DNA of 64,000 bases. Origin: Variovorax ginsengisoli. GTDB taxonomy: Bacteria; Pseudomonadota; Gammaproteobacteria; Burkholderiales; Burkholderiaceae_C. Below are positions 1 through 9,030 of this stretch, in pieces (positions within the stretch are counted from its first letter, which is position 1; every line of letters starts with the position of its first letter). The stretch covers positions 1-64,000 of the forward strand of contig NZ_JAUJZH010000029.1 in assembly GCF_030486595.1 (NCBI RefSeq). Reading direction: 5' to 3'. Below the pieces are notes generated by a model. That model did no database searches. It saw only the letters and a program-made list of their open reading frames with translations, and had not been told where the DNA came from. A program made the position numbers and the translations under genes.

Positions 1-1
1 G

Positions 2-106
2 CGCTACGAGAAACTCGAGCGCAGCTTCGTCGCCCTCAACCACCTTGCCGCTGCCATCATTGCCTTCCGCAAGGTACCTGCCGACGTCAACATAATTTAC
101 GGATAA
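2..106 (+). pseudogene. IS5-family transposase, C-terminal end (cut by window edge)
   Basis: The window opens inside a transposase. Only the last 34 codons are present, ending in ADVNIIYG and a TAA at 104-106. This tail is typical of IS5-family (IS427-group) DDE transposases. The same tail, similar but not identical in DNA, recurs at 5980-6084, so these are two related copies. Whether the gene is intact upstream cannot be seen. Confidence 0.85.
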
Positions 107-535
107 GTTCTAAAGTGGATGGGTGCCACATACTTGGTGTACATCGGTCTTCGAATCTTGTTCGATCGGGCACCCGAAGGCGACAGTAACATCGTCGCGA
201 TCGCCCAGTCCTTGCCGCCAAAGAGCTTGTTCAACGTGTTCGTCGGCGGCTTTTGGACCAACGTGCTCAATCCAAAAGTGGCGCTCTTCTTCCTGGCTTT
301 CCTGCCGCAGTTCATTCGCGCGGACGCCGAAGGGAAGTCCACTGCATTTCTTCTGTTGGGCATTTTGTTCAACCTAAGCAGCGTGCCGATCAACATTGGG
401 TGGGCAATAGCCGCGGCGTGGATGGCGAAGCGTGAGTCGGTCCAGCGAGGGATGTATTGGCTGGACAAGACTGCCGGCTGCATATTCATTTGTTTTGGTA
501 TTCGCCTCGTCCTGACTGAGCGCCCCACACCGTAA
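107..535 (+). pseudogene. LysE/RhtB-family amino acid exporter, 5' truncated by IS5
   Basis: This is the C-terminal two thirds of a LysE/RhtB-type exporter, an inner-membrane protein that exports amino acids. Homology starts at once after the IS5 end with VLKWMGATYLVYIGLR, which matches the middle of the family's usual ~205-residue protein. The motif NPKVALFFLAFLPQF is the family's conserved central segment, and the last helices are present. The N-terminal helices are missing, and the frame runs straight back into the transposase stop at 104-106, so the IS insertion removed the start. An ATG at 119 could begin a 138-residue product, but it would lack the first membrane segments and is unlikely to work. 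Confidence 0.85.
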
Positions 536-580
536 CCGAGCCGCCGGCCTGATTGCTGAACTGGCACAGCCCAAGTCGCA

Positions 581-1363
581 TCACTGACTTCTAAGGACTT
601 GACCCAAAAATGCTTGCAAACGCTCGGACTTCGGAGCTCCAAACATGGCATCCGGGTGCCCCGACTCGACAATCTCGCCGCAGTCCATAAAAACCACTCG
701 ATCTGCGACCTCGCGTGCAAAACCCATCTCGTGAGTGACGCATATCATCGTCATACCGTCTTTGGCCAACGAGACCATTGTGTCGAGAACCTCTTTGACC
801 ATCTCGGGATCGAGCGCCGAAGTCGGTTCGTCGAACAGCATAATTTTGGGCTTCATGCACAGCGCTCGTGCGATGGCCACCCGCTGTTGTTGCCCTCCCG
901 AGAGCTGTCCAGGAAACTTGTTCGCTTGGTCCGGAATGCGCACGCGCTCGAGGTACGACTTCGCCAGCGACTCCGCTTCATGCCGCGGCACCCGGCGTAC
1001 GAGCATCGGAGCAAGTGTGCAGTTCTCCAGCACCGTGAGGTGAGGAAAGAGATTAAAGCTCTGAAACACCATGCCGACCTCGCTTCGCACGGTGTCAAGG
1101 GTTGCGCGATTTTGGTCAAGCTTGACGCCATCGACTGCGATTTCGCCCTCCTGGTGTTCTTCCAGCCGATTGATGCAGCGGATAAGCGTCGATTTGCCAG
1201 ACCCAGAAGGCCCGCAAATAACGACGCGCTCTCCGGAGGCAACGTCAAGATTGACGTTGCGAAGCACATGCATCGCGCCATACCACTTGTTGATATTCCG
1301 CATGGAGACTGCGGAGATATTCGCTTTGGGAGTTGCTGCTGCGGTAGTTGATGTTGCTGCCAT
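581..1363 (-). CDS. aapP: Amino acid ABC transporter ATP-binding protein AapP/BztD
   Basis: This is the cytoplasmic ATPase of a polar/general L-amino acid importer (260 aa). It shows Walker A GPSGSGKST, the signature LSGGQQQRVAIARAL, Walker B IMLFDEPTSALDPE and the switch His in VTHEMGF. NRLEEHQEGEI is typical of the GlnQ/AapP branch. An Ala/Thr-rich stretch of about 17 residues precedes the domain. It is the last gene of a minus-strand operon (aapJ-aapQ-aapM-aapP) and starts 3 bp after the aapM stop, so translational coupling is likely. The exact substrate (Glu/Gln/Asp or broad) cannot be read from the ATPase. Confidence 0.95.
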   Translation of the reverse strand: MAATSTTAAATPKANISAVSMRNINKWYGAMHVLRNVNLDVASGERVVICGPSGSGKSTLIRCINRLEEHQEGEIAVDGVKLDQNRATLDTVRSEVGMVFQSFNLFPHLTVLENCTLAPMLVRRVPRHEAESLAKSYLERVRIPDQANKFPGQLSGGQQQRVAIARALCMKPKIMLFDEPTSALDPEMVKEVLDTMVSLAKDGMTMICVTHEMGFAREVADRVVFMDCGEIVESGHPDAMFGAPKSERLQAFLGQVLRSQ

Positions 1364-1366
1364 GAC

Positions 1367-2512
1367 TTAGCGCTTTCTATGCTGGTTGAGTTGGACTTCA
1401 AGGTTCTGGCTGTACTTGGACATGGCGAAGCAGAAAACAAAGTAGATAAGCCCGACGAAGACGTAGGTCTCGACTGCGAACCCCTGCCAAGCTGGCTCAC
1501 CGACCGCCGCGCGTGATGCCGCCAACAGGTCGTAGAGCCCGATGACAAGAACCAGCGAGGTGTCCTTGAAGAAGCCTATGAAGTTGTTGACCAGAGGCGG
1601 AATGACCATCCTCAATGCCTGCGGCAAGACGACCCGGCGGGTCATCTGCCAGTAGGAGAGACCCAGTGCGTGCGCGGCCTCGCCTTGGCCTTTCGGGAGG
1701 GCTTGAAGACCACCGCGGACCACTTCAGCTAGATACGCGCCGAAGAAAAGGATGATGGCAATCTGTGCGCGTAGCAACTTGTCGAGATTCATCCCTTCAG
1801 GCAGCAGCAGCGGGAACATGACGCTTGCCATGAAAAGCAGTGTGATCAGAGGAACGCCGCGGATGACCTCTACATAGCCGACGCACAACCAACGGATGAA
1901 CGGGAGCTGCGAACGCCGACCCAGTGCGACCAGAATTCCCAGCGGAAATGCAACTGCGACGCCCACCGTGGCAAGAATCAAGGTCAGCGCTAACCCACCC
2001 CAGCGGGATTGCGGTACCTCTTCAAGGCCGAATACCCCGCCCCACATCAACACGCCAATTCCCAGTAGCGCAGCAACCCATATGCCTGCAAGACTGGCTC
2101 GCCAAAATGACTTGCGCGAGGAGACGACATACAGGCTGATGAATAGCACGGTCACAATCGCGGGCCTCCACTGCTCGTCGAAGGGATACATGCCGAACAG
2201 CATGAACCTGTACTTGTCGGCAATGATTGCCCAGCAGGCGCCGGCCCCCTCTAGCGCTCGGCAGCTGTCCGTTATCGGACCCTGCGGACCGGACGGAACA
2301 CTCCAAATGGCATTGATGAAGGCCCAATTGACCAGCGCTATCGCACCTTTTGCCAGTACGGCAGCAAGCAGGATGGTAATGATGGTCGATGACCAGGAGT
2401 AGAAGAGGTTTCGCCGAGCCCAGGCCAGAGGATCTCCCCCGACGCTAACTGGAGGCGGCTTTGAGCCAGCGCTGAGCGCGTGCAGGGTGTGTGATGCGGG
2501 TACCGTGGACAT
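1367..2512 (-). CDS. aapM: Amino acid ABC transporter permease AapM/BztC
   Basis: This is one of two inner-membrane permeases of the amino acid importer (381 aa). The large size, with an N-terminal extension holding early helices and a periplasmic loop before the conserved His/Glu/Gln permease domain (from about residue 180), is characteristic of AapM/BztC rather than the ~220-aa GlnP type. The EAA loop that contacts the ATPase is visible as GEAAHALGLSYWQMTRRVVLPQA. It lies 1 bp downstream of aapQ and 3 bp upstream of aapP. Confidence 0.94.
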   Translation of the reverse strand: MSTVPASHTLHALSAGSKPPPVSVGGDPLAWARRNLFYSWSSTIITILLAAVLAKGAIALVNWAFINAIWSVPSGPQGPITDSCRALEGAGACWAIIADKYRFMLFGMYPFDEQWRPAIVTVLFISLYVVSSRKSFWRASLAGIWVAALLGIGVLMWGGVFGLEEVPQSRWGGLALTLILATVGVAVAFPLGILVALGRRSQLPFIRWLCVGYVEVIRGVPLITLLFMASVMFPLLLPEGMNLDKLLRAQIAIILFFGAYLAEVVRGGLQALPKGQGEAAHALGLSYWQMTRRVVLPQALRMVIPPLVNNFIGFFKDTSLVLVIGLYDLLAASRAAVGEPAWQGFAVETYVFVGLIYFVFCFAMSKYSQNLEVQLNQHRKR

Positions 2513-2513
2513 T

Positions 2514-3674
2514 TCAACGCTCCACCAACGCGATGCGGGCGTTGTAGTAGTTCATGAGCAAGCTGATGGAGAGGCTGAGCGTGAGGTACACGCCCATGAT
2601 GACGGCCACCAGTTCTACCGCTTGGCCGTTCTGATTCATCGCTGTAGTAGCGACTGACACGATGTCCTGGTAACCAATAGCAACGGCAAGAGATGACTGC
2701 TTCGCTAGGTTCAGGTATTGGCTTGTCAGCGGCGGGACGATAACGCGAAGGGCTTGCGGGAATACCACCCACCTCATCGTACTTGCGGGTCGTAGGCCGA
2801 GCGCCGTTGCGGCTTCCTGCTGGCCATGGCCAACCGATTGAATACCAGCACGGACGATCTCGGCGATGAACGCAGCGTTGTAGAGCACCAGGCCCAACAG
2901 CAACGCGAAGAACTCAGGAGAGACGGTTACCCCGCCTTGAATGTTGAAACCTCTTGGACTGGGTACGTCAAGTTTGAACTCGGCGCCAAGCAGGATGGCA
3001 AGCACCCCTGGCAGCACGACCAGCGATAGCACTCCAATGGGCCAAGTGGCATGCTGACGGCCGTCATCCAGGCGCTTCTTCGTAGCCCACTTCATCCTTG
3101 TGAGGGTCACGGCGAATCCAGCAATCCAGACAAGCAACACCCACGAATGCGCCGCTTGCCAATCAAGCAGCGGTAGGCTCAGTCCGCGGTTCGACAAGAA
3201 GACCCCTGCAATTGGGTTCAACGCCTGTCGTACGGCCGGCAGTCCTTGCAGAAGCGCGTACCAGAGGAAAAGCTGCAGGAGCAGTGGAACGTCGCGGAAG
3301 AACTCCACGTACGCGGACATCAATTTCGTCAGTAGCCAGTTCTTTGATAGTCGAGCGATACCAACAGCCGTGCCAAGGATCGTTGCAAGCAGGATGCCCC
3401 AGAACGCCACCCAAAGCGTGTTCAAGGCGCCGACGACAAGCGCGCGGAGGTACGAGTCCGCCGGCGTATAGGCGATCAGGTGCTCCGCAATGGGCAGTCC
3501 CGCTTCTCTTTGGAGGAAACCGAACCCGGATGCGACGTTGCGTGCGTCCAGATTATGCTGAGCATTGCTGACGAGCCAGCCGATGCCGAGTGCCAGAATC
3601 AGACCTACTAGAGTCTGCCAAGCTAGCCGTTTTGCAGCGATGCTGTTGAACCGTGGTGAGACTTTTTGATTCAT
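2514..3674 (-). CDS. aapQ: Amino acid ABC transporter permease AapQ/BztB
   Basis: Second permease of the importer (386 aa from the chosen start). An open frame extends to 3728, but the ATG at 3674 has a GGGAGG ribosome site about nine bases upstream and gives the usual N-terminus, a short cytoplasmic stretch then the first helix. The EAA loop QQEAATALGLRPASTMRWVV is near the C-terminus. Like AapM it is longer than minimal amino acid permeases and carries a large periplasmic insert. It follows aapJ after about 100 bp, which may let the receptor be made in excess. Confidence 0.93.
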   Translation of the reverse strand: MNQKVSPRFNSIAAKRLAWQTLVGLILALGIGWLVSNAQHNLDARNVASGFGFLQREAGLPIAEHLIAYTPADSYLRALVVGALNTLWVAFWGILLATILGTAVGIARLSKNWLLTKLMSAYVEFFRDVPLLLQLFLWYALLQGLPAVRQALNPIAGVFLSNRGLSLPLLDWQAAHSWVLLVWIAGFAVTLTRMKWATKKRLDDGRQHATWPIGVLSLVVLPGVLAILLGAEFKLDVPSPRGFNIQGGVTVSPEFFALLLGLVLYNAAFIAEIVRAGIQSVGHGQQEAATALGLRPASTMRWVVFPQALRVIVPPLTSQYLNLAKQSSLAVAIGYQDIVSVATTAMNQNGQAVELVAVIMGVYLTLSLSISLLMNYYNARIALVER

Positions 3675-3776
3675 GGGGTATAACCTCCCGACGAGCGGTC
3701 GGGTAAACAGCGGGATTCCGGAACGCAATTTTTCTGAGCAGATCCCGGGCTGCGCGCCCGAGATGTGTTTCCAGGC

Positions 3777-4904
3777 TTAGCGCATCGGACCTGCGTACTG
3801 AATGCCGCCGTCTTTCAGAAGTCGGTTGAGGCCGCGCTGCAATCCGAGCGGGGAAATGCTGCGGTCGTACATCTCGGCATAGTTGCCAACCGCCTTGACG
3901 ATATTCACTGCCCACTGTGCGTCGACGCCGAGGGCCTGCCCCAGGTCTCCCGTTTCCCCCATGAATCGTTGGATGGCCGGATTCGAGTTGTTGCGAAACT
4001 TCTCGATGTTCGCAGCCGTCATGCCGAATTCTTCGGCGTTAAGGGTTACCGCGTGGGTCCACCGAACCAGGTCGAAGAATCGTTGGTCTCCCTTGCGAAT
4101 GAATGCGCCCAAGGGTTCCTTCGAGATGATTTCTGGCAGGACAGCATAGTCATTCCCGGCAGCGCCAATCGACGCCTTGAAGGAAGCCAGTTGCGCGGTA
4201 TCGTTGGTGTAGACGTCGCATCGGCCGCTCACAATAGCATCCCGCATTTGCTCCATTTTCTCGATGATGACGGGCTTCATCTCCATCTTGTTGGCGCGAA
4301 AGTAGTCTGCAACGTTTGACTCGCCACTCGATCCCGGCTGGAAGCAAACGGAAGCGCCGCTCAGGTCGAGCGCGCTCTTCAAACCGGCCTTTTTCTTCGC
4401 GATAAAGCCTTGACCGTCGTAGAACTGAATTGCGGGGACCTCCAGGCCGAGCTGCGCCTCGCGCGTCAGCGACCAAGTCGTGAAGCGTGCCACGATGTCT
4501 ACTTCGCCGGACTGCAGTGCAGGGAAGCGCGTCAAGCTTGTAAGTGTCACAAATCGCACCTTCTCGCCGCTGCCGAAAATTGCCGCAGCAACGGAGCGGC
4601 ACACATCTGCATCGAAGCCTCGCATCACGCCCTTCGAGTCAGGGAAACTAAATCCTGGACGGTCGCCGCCCACGCCGCAAATGAGATGGCCACGAGCCTT
4701 GATAGCGTTCAATGTTGCCGCGGGAACCGCAACGGCACCAGCGGGAACTGATGCTGTGGGACTTGCAACCGGAGCCGAATCAGGTCGCGTTTGTGCATGC
4801 GCTACACCTGTCGTCACCAATGTTGCGCAGACCAAGGCGCCCACCGCAGCTCGGAGGTTCGGGCGAGCTTCGAAATCGCGGGAGGCCTGATGATTCGTGA
4901 ACAT
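3777..4904 (-). CDS. aapJ: Amino acid ABC transporter periplasmic binding protein AapJ/BztA
   Basis: Periplasmic receptor of the aap importer (375 aa from ATG 4904; an ATG at 4913 is also open). AAGGA lies nine bases before 4904 but abuts the 4913 ATG, so 4904 is preferred. A signal peptide ends near VAHAQ. The mature protein has the family hallmarks LICGVGGDRPGFSF, GFDADVCRSVAAAIFG and, in the hinge region, EIISKEPLGAFIRKGD. An unusual Pro/Ala/Val-rich linker of about 25 residues sits between signal peptide and domain. It is the first gene of the operon; the promoter should lie in 4905-5166, where I recognise no convincing box. Confidence 0.94.
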   Translation of the reverse strand: MFTNHQASRDFEARPNLRAAVGALVCATLVTTGVAHAQTRPDSAPVASPTASVPAGAVAVPAATLNAIKARGHLICGVGGDRPGFSFPDSKGVMRGFDADVCRSVAAAIFGSGEKVRFVTLTSLTRFPALQSGEVDIVARFTTWSLTREAQLGLEVPAIQFYDGQGFIAKKKAGLKSALDLSGASVCFQPGSSGESNVADYFRANKMEMKPVIIEKMEQMRDAIVSGRCDVYTNDTAQLASFKASIGAAGNDYAVLPEIISKEPLGAFIRKGDQRFFDLVRWTHAVTLNAEEFGMTAANIEKFRNNSNPAIQRFMGETGDLGQALGVDAQWAVNIVKAVGNYAEMYDRSISPLGLQRGLNRLLKDGGIQYAGPMR

Positions 4905-5170
4905 GGTGCGCATTCCTTTCGGGGTTGAGGTTTTCTGTTTGCTGGGGTGCTATTCAGCGTGGAGAAATGGTAGGAGTGGGCTTGCGCACGAATAGGCGAA
5001 TCTCGATGGTCAAAGCGGGCAGATATTGCATTCGCGAAACAAACATGCGAGGGTTACTACTTACGCCCCCTTGGCGCTGCACCGCGGTGGTTCGTTTGTC
5101 GCTACTGCAGTGCGCGAAGCACGAAAATGGGCCGCCGCGAGTTTTGCCGTCGAGCCGCCTTCCTCTCCTA

Positions 5171-6088
5171 AGCATTGATCCCGCAAATAGTACAATTTCG
5201 TTCCGAGCCCCAATCCCGCGGTCTTGGGGTGAGACGATGACAGCCAAACGAGTTGAGTCATGGGTCGTGACGGACGACTTCTGGACACGGGTCGAGCCAC
5301 TCATTCCAAATCGCACTCGGCCCGATGACAAGGGGTATGTGCGCAAGGCGGGCGCAGGGAGACCGCCGAAGCCGGCCCGCCAGGTCTTCGAGGCGGTGAT
5401 GTACGTGCTGCGCACGGGTTGCCAGTGGAAGGCGTTGCCCAAGAAGCGGTTCGGCGAGCACCGTGCACAAGCGGTTCCTGGAATGGGAGAAGGATGGCCT
5501 GTTCGAAGCACTCTGGAAGGCCGGGCTTGCCGAGTACGACCAGATGGAGGTAGTCGCCTGGCGATGGCAAAGCGTCGATGGGGCGATGTTCAAGCGCCAA
5601 TGGCCCAGGAAGCGGTCGGGCGGAACCCGACCGATTGGCAAGAACAAGTGTCACCTATTGGTGGACGGTCGTGGCGTTCCGTTGTCGTTCATTGTGACCG
5701 CAGCCAACGTGAATGACATCACCATGCTCGACGCGGTTCAGCAGGCCATTGCCGTGACGCGGCAGCAACCGCCGCACAGGCGCAGCAAACACCTGTGCGC
5801 GGACGCGGGATACCGCAGTCGTGCGGGACTCGAGACGATCAATGCGCATGGCTACATCCCTCACGTCGTCGATCGCCGGCAGGAGTCACAGCGCAAGCGC
5901 CGCGATCCCAAGAAGAAGGCCCAACGATGGGTCGAGGTCTGCCACAGTTGGTTCAACCGCTTCCGAAAGCTACTCGTGCGCTACGAGAAAACTGGAGCGC
6001 AGTTTCGTTGCACTCAACCTCCTCGCCGCGGCAATCATCGCGTTCCGCAAGGTGCCAGCAGACGTCAACATTATTTACGGATGACCTC
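5171..6088 (+). mobile_element. IS5-family (IS427-group) element, decayed copy
   Basis: A single-ORF insertion sequence. The left end (GATCCCGCAAATAG, 5177-5190) and the reverse complement of the right end (CATCCGTAAATAAT, ending near 6070) resemble each other as imperfect inverted repeats. Each end is flanked by CTAAG/CTTAG around a TA dinucleotide, fitting the short TA-type target duplication of this group. The exact ends are uncertain by several bases. It lies between aapJ (divergent) and the Lrp-type gene, so it may have displaced their original promoters. Confidence 0.7.
5237..6085 (+). pseudogene. IS5-family transposase, multiply frameshifted
   Basis: The transposase starts at ATG 5237 (MTAKRVESWVVTDDFW) but its family sequence is spread over three frames. 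It leaves the first frame near 5453-5463, where the continuation reads STVHKRFLEWEKDG. Near 5593-5637 the match moves back to the first frame (APMAQEAVGRNPTD) and then away again (LLVDGRGVPLSFIVTAANVND). Near 5990 an extra A in GAGAAAACTGG shifts the end, so ADVNIIYG lies in a third frame. Four shifts rule out programmed frameshifting, so the copy cannot make an active protein. Confidence 0.88.
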
Positions 6089-6316
6089 TTAGGCGGCGAG
6101 CGACGTCAAGGAGATTCGGTTTTGACAGTATCGATGGGGAGCAACGGAAGCGTTCTGGGCCAATCATGGCAGCAGTGTTTGCCGCCGTGAACGAACGCAA
6201 TATCGTTGCATCCACGGCCCGAATATGTGCAGAACGTTGCCAGCCACGGACCGCACAATTGCGTGAGGCTAACCTGAGCGATGGTAGCCAGCCCGTACCC
6301 ACACCACCAAGGCGCT

Positions 6317-6781
6317 ATGCTCCTCGACAATTACGATCTCAAGATCCTTGTGCTGCTGCAGCAGGACAGCAAGATGTCGCAAAGGCAGCTTTCGGAAGCA
6401 GTTAGTCTCTCTCCGTCAGCGGTTAACCGGCGGATTGCTGCGCTGGAGGCTGCCGGCGTCATTACATCGACGGTGAGCATTGTCGACCCTGCAGCCGTAG
6501 GTCGACCGATTACGATTCTTGTCGAGGTGAAGCTGGAGAGCGAGCGAATCGACCTCTTAGACGAGGTGAAGAAGCGATTCTCTGTGTGCCCGCAGGTTCA
6601 GCAGGTCTACTATGTGACCGGCGATTTCGACTTCATGCTGGTCATGAACGTAAAAGACATGACCGAGTACGAGAGACTCACGCGGGAGTTGTTCTTCCTG
6701 TCTGGGAATGTCAAGGCGTTTAAAACCTATGTGGCGATGCAACGCATTAAGGCAACTCTGACCGTGCCTTTGCAGGTCTAG
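6317..6781 (+). CDS. Lrp/AsnC-family transcriptional regulator
   Basis: A 154-aa DNA-binding regulator with an N-terminal helix-turn-helix (MSQRQLSEAVSLSPSAVNRRI, about residues 19-39) followed by the alpha/beta effector domain; VYYVTGDFDFMLVM matches the conserved core of this domain. The frame is open from 6281, but ATG 6317 has AAGG five bases upstream and gives the usual N-terminus (LLDNYDLKILVLLQQD). It ends 27 bp before the gamma-glutamyltransferase gene on the same strand, so it probably controls that gene in response to an amino acid. The effector is unknown. Confidence 0.92.
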   Translation: MLLDNYDLKILVLLQQDSKMSQRQLSEAVSLSPSAVNRRIAALEAAGVITSTVSIVDPAAVGRPITILVEVKLESERIDLLDEVKKRFSVCPQVQQVYYVTGDFDFMLVMNVKDMTEYERLTRELFFLSGNVKAFKTYVAMQRIKATLTVPLQV

Positions 6782-6808
6782 CCTTCCGTCCCCCCCCTGA
6801 GACACCAA

Positions 6809-8392
6809 ATGCGAGATTTTGAAAATTCTGGCCGTTCAGTTTCGGTCGGAAGTCGTGGCATGGTTGCGACTTCTAACCCTCAAGCTGCACTAGCCGGCTT
6901 GGACGTACTGCGAACGGGAGGCAATGCCGTGGATGCGGCTGTGGCTGCGGCTGCCATGCTCGCTGTAGTTGAGCCAACGCAGACAGGCATCGGTGGAGAC
7001 TGCTTCGTCATGCTCAAGCGGCGTGGAGAGCTCCCCGTTGCGCTGAATGGATCCGGGTGGGCTGCGCAGGCCAGCAACGCCGCTACTTTAAGAGAACAGG
7101 GAATGGCCGCGATCGCCTCTGACAGTGTCCATGCGGTCACTGTCCCAGGGGCGGTTCGAGCTTGGGCCAGGCTAGTCGAGGACTATGGGACCCAGCCACT
7201 TCAAGCCCTTCTAAAGCCGGCCATTGATGCGTCCGAGCTCGGCTACCTTGTGACCGAGCGCCTCGCTCGCGATTGGGCGCGTCAGAAAAGCAAAATGACG
7301 GCAAATCCAGAGACTGCCGAGTTGTTTTTTGCGGATGGGATGGCGCCGTGCGTAGGGACGCGACGTAGTAACCCGCAACTTGGCAAGACGCTTCGTTCTA
7401 TCGCGAAGGCAGGACCGGATTCCTTCTATGAGGGTTGGATTGCTGAAAACATCGTTGGAGCGTTGCGGAAGATGGGTAGCGCGCTGACACTTGAAGACTT
7501 CGCGGAATTCAAGCCGGAGTATGTCAAGCCCATCAGTGTCGAGTATCGAGGCTATCGGCTTTGGGAATGTCCCCCGAACGGCCAAGGCTTGGTTGCTTTG
7601 CAATTAGCGGCCATGCTGGAGCGATTCGATATGTCGCGACTAGGGCCGTTGACTTCCGACCGCTTTCATTTGCAGGGCGAACTCTCGCGCATTGCTTATG
7701 CCCAGCGCGACGCCTTCCTTTGCGACCCTCGATTCCACGGCGTCAACGTGGAAAGCATGCTGGACGCCGCGACGATTAGCAAGCTGATCTCGAAAGTTGA
7801 CTTCAACACCAGACTGCCTGACCTATTGCCGGTGCCTATCCCTAAACATCGCGATACTGTCTACGTGACCGTCGCCGACTCTGACGGAACGCTTGTATCG
7901 CTCATCAATTCCCTATTCGACGACTTCGGCAGCGGCCTGGTTGCGCCCGGTACTGGAGTTCTTCTTCAAAACCGCGGCTCCGGGTTCGTGCTAGAGGAGG
8001 GGCATCCGAACGAGCTACAGGGCCGCAAACGCCCCATGCACACCATCATTCCCGCGCTTCTTACTAAGGATGATCGAGGCGTTATGTCGTTTGGAGTTAC
8101 CGGCGGCCACTTCCAACCTGCCGGGCAACTGCAGGTGTTATCGAACATAGTCGATTTTGGGATGACCATCCAGCAAGCGATCGAGCACCCGCGCATGTTT
8201 GCGCGCGGCGATTTGTTCGAGCTCGAGCGCGGCGTGCCGGAAGCTGTTTGGCCGGGTCTTCGGAGCCGCGGACACGCGCCATCAGCTACTGAGAATCCTT
8301 TGGGGACGTGCCATGCTGTCTGGGTAAATGAAGAAGGCGTCTTCTTGGGTGGCTCCGATAGTCGACGCGATGGCATCGCGCTCGGCTTCTAA
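6809..8392 (+). CDS. ggt: Gamma-glutamyltransferase family protein
   Basis: An Ntn-hydrolase of 527 aa that would cleave gamma-glutamyl bonds, as in glutathione or gamma-glutamyl amides. The N-terminal half has the family signature (GMVATSNPQAALAGLDVLR, GGNAVDAAVAAA, TGIGGDCF). The autocleavage nucleophile should be Thr350 in RDTVYVTVADSDG, equivalent to the TTHYSVVD site of E. coli Ggt; one position after the Thr differs. FGSGLVAPGTGVLLQNRGSGF and GGHFQPAGQ are conserved small-subunit motifs. I see no classical signal peptide, so it may be cytoplasmic, as in catabolic GGT-like enzymes (FwdA/YwrD type). It sits 27 bp after the Lrp-type regulator. Confidence 0.92.
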   Translation: MRDFENSGRSVSVGSRGMVATSNPQAALAGLDVLRTGGNAVDAAVAAAAMLAVVEPTQTGIGGDCFVMLKRRGELPVALNGSGWAAQASNAATLREQGMAAIASDSVHAVTVPGAVRAWARLVEDYGTQPLQALLKPAIDASELGYLVTERLARDWARQKSKMTANPETAELFFADGMAPCVGTRRSNPQLGKTLRSIAKAGPDSFYEGWIAENIVGALRKMGSALTLEDFAEFKPEYVKPISVEYRGYRLWECPPNGQGLVALQLAAMLERFDMSRLGPLTSDRFHLQGELSRIAYAQRDAFLCDPRFHGVNVESMLDAATISKLISKVDFNTRLPDLLPVPIPKHRDTVYVTVADSDGTLVSLINSLFDDFGSGLVAPGTGVLLQNRGSGFVLEEGHPNELQGRKRPMHTIIPALLTKDDRGVMSFGVTGGHFQPAGQLQVLSNIVDFGMTIQQAIEHPRMFARGDLFELERGVPEAVWPGLRSRGHAPSATENPLGTCHAVWVNEEGVFLGGSDSRRDGIALGF

Positions 8393-8530
8393 TTGAAGAA
8401 TGGCTACGCCATCACAAAGAAATCGCTTGATATCGCTGTACCAACACAGCGAGTTCTCAGGCGTTGAAATTCTTTAAATGCGCTCGGCGCACCTACTACG
8501 TAAGAGTCCGACGAACACCGTTCTTGACGA

Positions 8531-8836
8531 TCAGCCCTCACTCTGACTCAACCGCTGGTTGACCTCGGCGAGGTCGAACGCCGTGGGATCGAAGGATCCA
8601 CCGATCCATTTGCCGCGCTCGCCGATCCCAGCGACCCCGAGCACGAGGATCTCAAGGAAAGGAATTCCTCATAGGCTGAGGCACTACCAACGTCTTCTGG
8701 CGGGCACGCGTTCTCCCCAGCCACGCACACTGCCGACGAGATCGGCGTGTCCAGTTCCACGATCTTCTCGACCTTGACCCGGTGGCGCCAGTTGTCCCCG
8801 TAGTCGGGGTTGTCGTACTTTTCGTGTATGTATGGA
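8531..8836 (-). pseudogene. Plasmid pRiA4b ORF-3-like protein, C-terminal remnant, frameshifted
   Basis: On the minus strand the first part reads YDNPDYGDNWRHRVKVEKI and then CVAGENACPPEDVG and YEEFL, which are hallmarks of the pRiA4b ORF-3-like family. Just after YEEFL the family sequence continues in another frame (GGSFDPTAFDLAEVNQRL) to a TGA at 8531-8533. So this is the last ~100 codons of a gene with one frameshift near 8660 and no start. Its broken 5' edge coincides with an inverted repeat. The family's function is not firmly known; members are common near mobile elements. Confidence 0.8.
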
Positions 8837-8923
8837 CCCAGCGGGGACCCAGCGCCTTTTGCAAACTCTTTTCGGTGACGTCAAACGGTCTGCATGCATG
8901 TATACGAAAAGTACGACAACCCC
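8806..8923. repeat. 19-bp perfect inverted repeat with 80-bp spacer
   Basis: GGGGTTGTCGTACTTTTCG at 8806-8824 is exactly reverse-complemented at 8905-8923, and similarity continues a few bases outward (TGTATGTA against TGCATGTATA). The left arm encodes the EKYDNP segment of the pRiA4b ORF-3-like remnant. The right arm encodes EKYDNP on the opposite strand and then continues open as NAREINDLANRP. This looks like an inverted partial duplication of the gene, not a terminator. Confidence 0.75.
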
Positions 8924-9030
8924 AATGCTCGCGAAATCAACGACTTAGCGAACCGTCCCCGCGCCACTGCTGGAAAGTCGAAGCGTTACTTTTGACACCG
9001 AAAACGAATCGACCCCACCGTGCGCTGCCT

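Noticed and set aside
5237..6085. Programmed frameshifting in the IS5 transposase
   Set aside because: The protein needs four frame changes, one from an extra A compared with the copy at 1-106; this is decay.
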